NCBI GenBank assembly: GCA_016935655.1
Contig: JAFGQM010000115.1
Location: 1 to 9,752 of the forward strand
Length of the DNA stretch: 9,752 nucleotides
Source: Candidatus Altarchaeota archaeon
GTDB lineage: Archaea; Altiarchaeota; Altiarchaeia; JAFGQM01
Direction of reading: 5' to 3'
Shown one piece after another: positions 1 to 4,998 of the stretch. The notes below the pieces were generated by a model. That model saw only the letters and a program-made list of their open reading frames with translations. It searched no databases and had not been told where the DNA came from. Both the position numbers and the translations under genes were made by a program. Position 1 is the stretch's first letter, and each line of letters begins with the position of its first letter.

Positions 1-1678
1 CCACACCCAGCGGGACGCCCCTGAACCATTCCCTCTCTCCGTAGATCATGAATGCGCCCTTCCCCATGAACTGCCCGCTAGGGGCCTTCTTCGAGACCTG
101 CTCCGGCTTTATGCAGTAGGTGTCAGCTGACCCTAGACCATCTTTCCATGCGCTCGAATACGAGACCGCTGCCTGTGCGGTTTCTTCCTTGGTGGAATCG
201 GGTATCTCTTTTTTGTCCGGGTTTTTTATTATGAAGAAAGGGGCACCATGGACAGTGGAGTGGAACACCAGGTCGCTCGGTTCCAAATGCTTCTTTATCA
301 AGACCTCATTGGTGGTCGCGTCCTTTCCCCCCACAACCAGGAACCCATCGCTGCTAAAGAACCACCTGAAGGCATCATACCACTTTTTTTTTCTTGTCTC
401 ACCCTTTTCGAATTGCTTCTCTATGACCGCCATGCCCTCATCCTTCCTTTCCTTGGCCTTGGATAGATCATCCAACACCCTTTTGATTGTCTCTTCGGCA
501 CCTGCCAGCTTTTGCCTAGCCTTCTTAGATTTTTTGTAATATATCTCCGCGTTCTCCGGGACCGACTTGTCGATATCCACCCAGATGCCTTCAAAAAGGA
601 ACGATTTTTCCTTTTCCTTAAACTCAGAGTAGCCAAGGGATTTGAGGTATTCCATCCAATGTACCCTGCCCTGTTTGAGACCCTCCAAAACCCCGGACAG
701 CTCCTGGAACCTCTTATATATTAGATCCCCGGCGTTTTTGTACCTTTCTATCTCCTCCTCCAGTTCCCTTGTACTGTCCTCAAGGTTTTTCCTTAGACTC
801 TCGAGCCTGTCCACTTCCCTAGAGAATCTCTCCTCACTTTCCTCCTTTATGCCCTCTACATTCAGCTCGAAGAAATAATGGTCGACGGCCTCGCCGAATT
901 TGGCGTACCTTTTTTCATCGTAACCTTCGTAGGCAAGGAGCTTTGTAGGGGTTACGTCCAGTTTCTCACCCCCCTTGTCAAAGACTATCCTAGCGTCTAT
1001 ACTGGATTTAAGCAATTCAGCGACCTTCTCAAAAACGATCATTGCGTCTTTCTCTTCCACAGTTGTCGAGGCTTTGTCCATCTTGGACCTAAGACAGACC
1101 TCTTCCGCATAGACGCCTCCCAACCCGAGGTCCATCGCCAGGGCCTTGACCAGGCTCTTATTCGATTTCTTCAGTATCCCAAAAAAGCCTTCGAAGCCCA
1201 ACCCCTTCACATCTACTGTGGGCGGTGGATACTCATAGCCTTTGCCGACACCTAGTGTCCTGTCCTTCCACCTTTGCCAATCGAGAAGGCCCAGGATCTT
1301 CCTGTCCTTATCCAATAAGAGAACATTGCCCTTGCTGAACACCTCGAAAACCAGTCGGTAATCCTCCCTGTTTTTTATTCCTATCTCCACTATCCTGTCA
1401 AAATCATACTGCTCCAGCGAGTCAATGATCCCGCCGCTAAGGTGTTTCCTCAGCAGCATCGAAAACCCCGAGGGCTTTTTCCCGGTCTTGTAGGGGTTTT
1501 GTGTGAGGGAAAGGAAATGCGGGGCGACTATCAGCTCCTTGCTACCCTCTCTCGAGTGCAAATCTATCCTTATGCTCCTTTCGTCGATTTGGTAGACCTT
1601 CTGCACCCTTGCCCCGATTAGTAGCTTTAACTCTGATACCAAAAACGATAAATCTAGGCTACTCAGCTGAGTTTTCAT
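1..1678 (-). CDS. rqcH: RqcH/NEMF-family ribosome quality control protein (NFACT), 3' end cut by window edge
   Basis: This reading frame runs from ATG at 1678 to the window edge with no stop: 559 residues plus one base, so the C-terminus is missing. The family binds the 50S subunit carrying a stalled peptidyl-tRNA and, in bacteria, recruits alanyl-tRNA to add C-terminal alanine tails; the eukaryotic relatives are NEMF/Tae2/Rqc2. The NFACT-N domain (about 1-155) contains the Asp-Arg pair (FDRIV, D94-R95) that corresponds by position to the DR motif needed for tRNA binding in bacterial RqcH. A helix-hairpin-helix stretch (GGVYAEEVCLR, about 187-197) follows, then charged coiled-coil segments (about 270-330 and 385-430). 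The NFACT-R domain begins near 430 with KKWYDAFRWFFSSDGFLVVG and DATTNE, then VHGAP (H477) and KKAPSGQFMGKGAFMI. It lies 22 bp after the TFB-like gene with no clear SD, probably as the last seen member of the gar1-tfb-rqcH operon. One oddity is Thr475, where the family usually has Asp/Glu before the xHGAP motif. Family assignment is very secure. Confidence 0.95.
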   Translation of the reverse strand, partial: MKTQLSSLDLSFLVSELKLLIGARVQKVYQIDERSIRIDLHSREGSKELIVAPHFLSLTQNPYKTGKKPSGFSMLLRKHLSGGIIDSLEQYDFDRIVEIGIKNREDYRLVFEVFSKGNVLLLDKDRKILGLLDWQRWKDRTLGVGKGYEYPPPTVDVKGLGFEGFFGILKKSNKSLVKALAMDLGLGGVYAEEVCLRSKMDKASTTVEEKDAMIVFEKVAELLKSSIDARIVFDKGGEKLDVTPTKLLAYEGYDEKRYAKFGEAVDHYFFELNVEGIKEESEERFSREVDRLESLRKNLEDSTRELEEEIERYKNAGDLIYKRFQELSGVLEGLKQGRVHWMEYLKSLGYSEFKEKEKSFLFEGIWVDIDKSVPENAEIYYKKSKKARQKLAGAEETIKRVLDDLSKAKERKDEGMAVIEKQFEKGETRKKKWYDAFRWFFSSDGFLVVGGKDATTNEVLIKKHLEPSDLVFHSTVHGAPFFIIKNPDKKEIPDSTKEETAQAAVSYSSAWKDGLGSADTYCIKPEQVSKKAPSGQFMGKGAFMIYGEREWFRGVPLGV

Positions 1679-1700
1679 GAATAGTTTTGCAGCTATCGGG

Positions 1701-2351
1701 TTAAATACATCTCAGGCTGTTCCCGGACAGGGCTAGTTCAAGTTCCTTGTACCTGTTCCGGATGGTCACTTGGGTTACGCCGGATACCTGGGCGATGTCC
1801 TTCTGTGATGCAGAGCATTTCTGGATCTCCGAGGCCAGACAAAGCGATGCGGCAGCGACACCGGCGGGCCCCTTGCCGCTTATGCAGCCCGTGTCCTTTA
1901 CGCATTTTAGTATCTCATTAGCCTTTTGGACTGTTTTTTCCGAGAGTTTTAATTCTTTCGCGAATTTTTTTAAGTATTCGTTCGGGGTGGTGGGCGGTAT
2001 GCTTATCCCCATCCGTTTTATCAGGAATCGGTATATCTTGTTTATGGACCTATAGTCGGTCTTTAGTAGGTCACAGATTTTGTGGAGGGTCAGGGGAATG
2101 CCGTTCTTCCTGCAGACCACATAGATCATCGCAGTCACAATCTTTTCCTTTTGTTTGTACTTTGCGAGGCCGTTGGAATGGATCTCATCATATAGGGATT
2201 GTACATCCACGATTGTCTTGTCCTCCAGGTCCAAAAGGGATGCCTGCCTGAATATCTCATTGTCGATGGACAGAATTTGCAGCTCCCTCACGTCATCAAA
2301 ATCTTTTACAGAGATCTCAATCTCAAAATCTGTTTTTTCCTCGTAGTCCAA
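1701..2351 (-). CDS. TFB-like protein with two cyclin folds, lacking zinc ribbon and B-reader
   Basis: A 216-residue relative of archaeal transcription factor B. TFB normally docks on TBP-TATA DNA through two cyclin folds and recruits RNA polymerase through an N-terminal zinc ribbon and B-reader, in about 300 residues. Here both cyclin repeats are present. The first (about 30-115) includes KIVTAMIYVVCRK and a DYRSINKIYRFL helix. The second (about 122-210) has GKGPAGVAAASLCLASEI (159-176) and the BRE-reading helix-turn-helix ending VTQVTIRNRYKEL (192-204), which is close to canonical TFB. The N-terminus is only a short acidic segment with no Cys-x2-Cys pairs. I chose TTG at 2351 as start because GGGGGT, resembling the archaeal SD GGAGGTGA, lies just upstream, and the only in-frame codons before it follow the gar1 stop. 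Next to gar1 is, as I recall, the usual place for tfb in many archaea, so this looks like the positional ortholog stripped of its polymerase-recruiting module. It could be an accessory or competing factor, or half of a split TFB. Confidence 0.85.
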   Translation of the reverse strand: MDYEEKTDFEIEISVKDFDDVRELQILSIDNEIFRQASLLDLEDKTIVDVQSLYDEIHSNGLAKYKQKEKIVTAMIYVVCRKNGIPLTLHKICDLLKTDYRSINKIYRFLIKRMGISIPPTTPNEYLKKFAKELKLSEKTVQKANEILKCVKDTGCISGKGPAGVAAASLCLASEIQKCSASQKDIAQVSGVTQVTIRNRYKELELALSGNSLRCI

Positions 2352-2360
2352 CTTACCCCC
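2352..2360 (-). promoter_or_regulatory. Shine-Dalgarno-like site fixing the TTG start of the TFB-like gene
   Basis: On the minus strand the sequence reads GGGGGTAAG directly before the TTG at 2351. GGGGGT is a near match to the archaeal SD core GGAGGT. It lies in the 18-bp gap after the gar1 stop codon, so it supports separate initiation in an operon and favours TTG over any downstream start. Confidence 0.55.
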
Positions 2361-2369
2361 TAGCCTAAT

Positions 2370-2579
2370 TTAGTTTATGTAAACGTGATCTCCCACTGAA
2401 CATATTTTCAGCATGGCGACACCATAAGGACTTTTTACAGGACCAATTATATCCAATAGCTTTCCAATCTCTTTTTTTTCAGAATCAAAAACGGCAATAG
2501 GGGTCTTATCGGGGATCTTCCTGAGTTTTATTATCCACTTTCCTCCAACACCCCGCAATATCTCCCCTATTTCATCCAT
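2370..2579 (-). CDS. gar1: Gar1-like H/ACA RNP component
   Basis: A small protein of 69 residues from the ATG at 2579. The diagnostic stretch is IGKLLDIIGPVKSPYGVAML, the Gar1 beta-barrel signature (GKVxDIFGPVxxPY). Archaeal Gar1 binds the Cbf5 pseudouridine synthase within H/ACA guide ribonucleoproteins and promotes substrate turnover and release during rRNA modification. An in-frame TTG at 2621 would add 14 Asn-rich residues (about 83 aa), but the protein from ATG begins MDEIGEIL, like typical archaeal Gar1 starts (M..LGxxL), and a TATA-like element at 2631-2644 would place the transcript start near 2611, downstream of the TTG. Neither start has an SD, consistent with a promoter-proximal gene. 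It is followed 18 bp later by the TFB-like gene, a gar1-tfb pairing I recall from many archaea. Confidence 0.88.
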   Translation of the reverse strand: MDEIGEILRGVGGKWIIKLRKIPDKTPIAVFDSEKKEIGKLLDIIGPVKSPYGVAMLKICSVGDHVYIN

Positions 2580-2630
2580 TTGAAGATTGTTACTATTGGT
2601 GTTATTACCAACCAGTGACAAATTAGCAGT

Positions 2631-2658
2631 TAATTTTTAAATTAGGTAAATAAAAACC
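2631..2658 (-). promoter_or_regulatory. Promoter region of the gar1-tfb-rqcH operon (two TATA-like boxes)
   Basis: Two AT-rich elements read on the minus strand resemble archaeal box A. The one nearer the gene is TAATTTAAAAATTA (2644-2631), about 58 bp before the ATG at 2579, which would give a leader of roughly 30 nt. The other is GGTTTTTATTTA (2659-2648), which would start transcription near 2627 and could serve the alternative TTG at 2621. The T-rich run of the second could instead end the upstream transcript. Confidence 0.45.
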
Positions 2659-2669
2659 TTATCATACCG

Positions 2670-2695
2670 TTGGATATTATATCCAAGGTTGGATA
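2670..2695. repeat. Three alternating copies of TTGGATA, operator-like
   Basis: TTGGATA at 2670-2676, its reverse complement TATCCAA at 2680-2686, and TTGGATA again at 2689-2695. Spacers are 3 and 2 bp, and centres lie about 10 and 9 bp apart, close to one helical turn. The first two copies form a perfect 7+7 palindrome with a TTA spacer. The array lies just upstream of the TATA-like boxes of the gar1 operon and just after the stop of the Fe-S protein gene. It could be a regulator binding site or part of a hairpin at the end of the Fe-S protein transcript. Confidence 0.5.
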
Positions 2696-2708
2696 CTTTG
2701 TCTCAAAG
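2696..2708 (-). repeat. Short inverted repeat over the stop codon of the Fe-S protein gene
   Basis: CTTTG (2696-2700), TCT, CAAAG (2704-2708) form a 5-bp inverted repeat spanning the TGA stop at 2705-2703. With the adjacent TTGGATA palindromes and the T-rich run at 2652-2658 it might contribute to 3'-end formation, but the stem is short. Confidence 0.3.
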
Positions 2709-3776
2709 ATTGGAAATCTTCGCCTTATGACGCAGCTTTCTATGCTCTGTGACGATGTCTATATTGACTGGGCACTCTTCCACGCATCTTTTACACAATA
2801 CGCAGTAATAAAGGCCCCTATCAATGCTCCTTTTGATGCCCTCCCTGAAGTTTGTGGTTACGACCCCTATGCCCGCCATCTCCGGCGGTCCGTAGGGGTA
2901 TCCCACAGACCAGAACACAGGGCAATACAGAGAACAGCTGTAACAATGTATGCACCTCAATACATCCTTGGACGAGGTTCTCGAGATTGCAACCCTGCCG
3001 TTGTCTATGAGTACGACATGCATCTTCAGGCCTTTCTTTTCAACAGGCTTTGCCGGTTCTATCAGCCCGCCTGTGGACATGGACATCAGCTTGGTCAAGT
3101 CTGAGCAAGCCTCTTCACTCTTGGTCAGCCGGTCCACACCCACTATCACAAAGACGTCCTGTACGCTCTTTTTCATGAACTCCAGTGCTTTCCCTTCCTT
3201 CTCCCCCAGCGCCATCGAGCCGTCCTTGGACATGCATAACGCCGATAAGACCAGTACGCCGGCCTTTTTGGCCTTCTCTTTCATCTCTTTCTCCACCTTC
3301 CTTGGATCTATGTTCTCTGGCTTTTCCCAGGTCGGCAACAGTGGATGCATAGGAGGTATCCCACATTTCACGCACATCGAGTGGTCTAAGGAGAACATGA
3401 CGAAATCATTGCTTAACGAGAAGGCCTGGGTCACGCCTACCTCGGTTATCTGGGTTGAAGGCACTATGACAAGGCCCCTGTCGCCTATTATCTCCCTCAT
3501 GAAATTTACCGCATCACCCCTGTTCTTGGCCATAAAGGCATCGATACCGGAATCTTGTAGACTCTTCAGCGTTTCGATGGTTATATCATCCAGCTCGTTT
3601 ATCGCAGAGGTCCTTTCCCTGCCTACCTTTTCCCTAAGCTCTTTGTTTTCCCTTAAAAGTTTTTTCCTGTTCTTCTCATAAGGCTCCCAATCGGACCTCA
3701 ATTTTTCCAGCCTTTTCTGCATGTTCGGGTCATAAACGAGCTTCTTGACCTTGGTCCCCTGCATGCCCACATCCAT
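2703..3776 (-). CDS. LutB-like (LUD-domain) protein with two [4Fe-4S] motifs
   Basis: A 357-residue protein without obvious membrane segments. The C-terminal third carries two ferredoxin-type motifs of form Cx2Cx2Cx3CP: C275/C278/C281/C285 and C325/C328/C331/C335. The stretch between them (CPVFWSVGYPYGPPEMAGIG) resembles the spacing and the YG..GPIG segment of LutB/YkgF proteins of L-lactate oxidation. Residues about 60-245 (SGIDAFMAKN, GLVIVPSTQITEVGVTQAF, VIVGVDRLT, GGLIEP) look like a divergent LUD domain. Residues about 18-60 form a charged, probably coiled-coil helix. An extra CVKC pair (C135, C138) is not part of either cluster. No LutA or LutC partner is visible, so lactate oxidation is not shown; an electron-transfer role is inferred. 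The ATG at 3776 has a TATA-like box about 26 bp upstream and no SD, suggesting a leaderless transcript, divergent from the kinase gene. An HdrC-like protein is the main alternative for the Fe-S part. Confidence 0.78.
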   Translation of the reverse strand: MDVGMQGTKVKKLVYDPNMQKRLEKLRSDWEPYEKNRKKLLRENKELREKVGRERTSAINELDDITIETLKSLQDSGIDAFMAKNRGDAVNFMREIIGDRGLVIVPSTQITEVGVTQAFSLSNDFVMFSLDHSMCVKCGIPPMHPLLPTWEKPENIDPRKVEKEMKEKAKKAGVLVLSALCMSKDGSMALGEKEGKALEFMKKSVQDVFVIVGVDRLTKSEEACSDLTKLMSMSTGGLIEPAKPVEKKGLKMHVVLIDNGRVAISRTSSKDVLRCIHCYSCSLYCPVFWSVGYPYGPPEMAGIGVVTTNFREGIKRSIDRGLYYCVLCKRCVEECPVNIDIVTEHRKLRHKAKISNL

Positions 3777-3798
3777 AACTTATAATGTAGAATAACGC

Positions 3799-3811
3799 AT
3801 TAAAACGTTTT
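3799..3811. promoter_or_regulatory. Shared divergent promoter element with 10-bp palindrome
   Basis: The 62-bp gap between the Fe-S protein and kinase genes contains the perfect palindrome AAAACGTTTT (3802-3811), about 30 bp from each start codon. Read leftwards, TTTTAAT (3805-3799) is centred 26 bp before the ATG at 3776, a good leaderless box A position. Read rightwards, the T-rich half lies about 29 bp before the ATG at 3839. It may be a bidirectional TATA region or an operator. Confidence 0.45.
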
Positions 3812-3838
3812 TCTTTTGTTATCCCTAAGGTTCATGCC

Positions 3839-4912
3839 ATGGACAAGGTTCTAGTGGTCGGGGATGCGAACGTCGACATAACTATACCTTGGACGGAGGC
3901 CGAGGGCAAACTCGGGGGGCTAAGTCCAAAGCACAGAAAACTGCTTTCCAGTCTGATGAGCCAGGCCAGGGATTGCGGGTGCGATGTCGAATGCTACTAC
4001 GACTCTTTTCCTGAAGAGATGTCCTCCTTCTTGGACTCGTTCAAGGGGCGCGTCGGGATGGGCGGCTGTGGGGCGATAAAGAGCTGTGCCATGTCCCGGA
4101 TGTCCGGCTCCAAGGTCTACTTCTGGGGCAGTGCAGGCGCTGACGGATACGGTAAACTGGTTAAGGGCACCCTTTTGGATTCTGGGGTTGTTTTGGAAAA
4201 ATTCACACAAGAAGGCTGCACGTACAAAACCTACAACCTATTCCATCCAAGGTACAACCGTCTTGCGATCTCCTCCTGGGGCTGGGATTTCGATGCCAAG
4301 GACATAATCAGTTTTGCGAAAAAACAGCCTTTATCGAAAATCCTTCTTGCAGGCGCGCACAGACTCCCGAAGAAGTCTTTGGGCTACAGGAGAATAGCCG
4401 AGGAGTTCCCGGAGAAGACGTACGTCTTCACCGGCTCTTTTGCCTGCTACTCAGGAAGTGATTTAAGGAAGAAATACAAGCAGGACCTTAGCAGAGGCGT
4501 GCTCGTACTGAACGATTCCGAGGCAGGGCAGATCGCGCGCGCATTGACCGGAAAAAAGCTGACAATATTGGATTCCTTGAAGGCCATAGGGAACGAGTAT
4601 GTGGTGATGCACGGCCCCCACTTCACAGCCGTCAAAACCGGCGATAGGATTATAGCATCCCCCACGCACCAGATCAATAAAAAAAGAGTAAAGGAACTCA
4701 CGGGCATAGGGGACGTCTGGGAGAGCGTTTTCCTAAGCCAAGTAACCTCCTTGGGGGGGATGGCTGACGAGGAGCTGATAAGGGCCCAGCAATTAGCTAG
4801 CGAGGCCGCATGCCTCAGGATGCTCACCGCCAAGTCGCCGGAATTGGGGGGTCTAAGGAAAATCAGGTTCTTGCCAGATAAGAAAGGCGCCGAGATGTTG
4901 GGTCCCGTCTAA
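3839..4912 (+). CDS. PfkB-family (ribokinase-like) carbohydrate kinase, divergent
   Basis: A 357-residue PfkB/ribokinase-fold protein, expected to transfer the gamma-phosphate of ATP (or ADP) to a sugar or nucleoside hydroxyl in the cytoplasm. The N-terminal strand VLVVGDANVDI (4-14) supplies the usual substrate-binding Asp. GMGGCGAIKSCAMSRMSG (73-90) takes the place of the GGxxxN PfkB signature 1, followed by WGSAGADGYGKLVKGTLLDSGV (about 96-117). The C-terminal signature 2 is TGIGDVW (288-294) instead of TGAGDxF; it keeps the catalytic-base Asp (D292) and the anion-hole glycines. About 30 extra residues lie between the first strand and signature 1 (approximately 20-65), and the usual Asn of GGxxxN is not evident, so the substrate may be unusual. 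Start ATG 3839 has no SD. The gene is divergent from the LutB-like gene and ends in a likely terminator. Substrate cannot be predicted. Confidence 0.82.
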   Translation: MDKVLVVGDANVDITIPWTEAEGKLGGLSPKHRKLLSSLMSQARDCGCDVECYYDSFPEEMSSFLDSFKGRVGMGGCGAIKSCAMSRMSGSKVYFWGSAGADGYGKLVKGTLLDSGVVLEKFTQEGCTYKTYNLFHPRYNRLAISSWGWDFDAKDIISFAKKQPLSKILLAGAHRLPKKSLGYRRIAEEFPEKTYVFTGSFACYSGSDLRKKYKQDLSRGVLVLNDSEAGQIARALTGKKLTILDSLKAIGNEYVVMHGPHFTAVKTGDRIIASPTHQINKKRVKELTGIGDVWESVFLSQVTSLGGMADEELIRAQQLASEAACLRMLTAKSPELGGLRKIRFLPDKKGAEMLGPV

Positions 4913-4952
4913 TTGTTTTTGGCAATAATCCCCTAAGACCAAACAATTTTTT
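4911..4952 (+). terminator. Hairpin plus T-tract after the kinase gene
   Basis: The left arm AATTGTTT(TT)GG begins in the kinase stop codon (4911-4922) and pairs with CCAAACAATT (4939-4948), leaving a TT bulge and a loop of about 16 nt. A run of six T (4947-4952) follows. Archaeal termination depends mainly on the T-rich tract; the hairpin may add to it. The stem is AT-rich, so confidence is moderate. Confidence 0.45.
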
Positions 4953-4960
4953 AACATATT

Positions 4961-4972
4961 CCTTCAAATACT
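4961..4972 (+). promoter_or_regulatory. TATA-like box upstream of infB
   Basis: TTCAAATA (4963-4970) lies about 32 bp before the ATG at 4999, in an AT-rich gap with no SD before the start. This would give a leaderless or very short-leader transcript. A second AT-rich candidate, TTTTTTAACATATT (4947-4960), is farther upstream and overlaps the preceding terminator. Confidence 0.4.
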
Positions 4973-4998
4973 AGCCGACCTCTTTTTCTTTTGACACT

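Noticed and set aside
120..1255. Several plus-strand open frames at the left end
   Set aside because: They are shadows of the continuous minus-strand rqcH frame, which carries all NFACT motifs.
2349..2372. Possible gar1-TFB fusion or read-through, since the two genes share a reading frame across one TAA
   Set aside because: Gar1 has a complete natural end, the TFB-like gene has its own SD-like site and start, and the in-frame gap is only six codons; a shared frame has a one-in-three chance.
2950..3681. A 243-codon open frame on the plus strand opposite the LutB-like gene
   Set aside because: The opposite strand has two intact [4Fe-4S] motifs and a good promoter; this frame is Ser/Phe-rich and matches no family.
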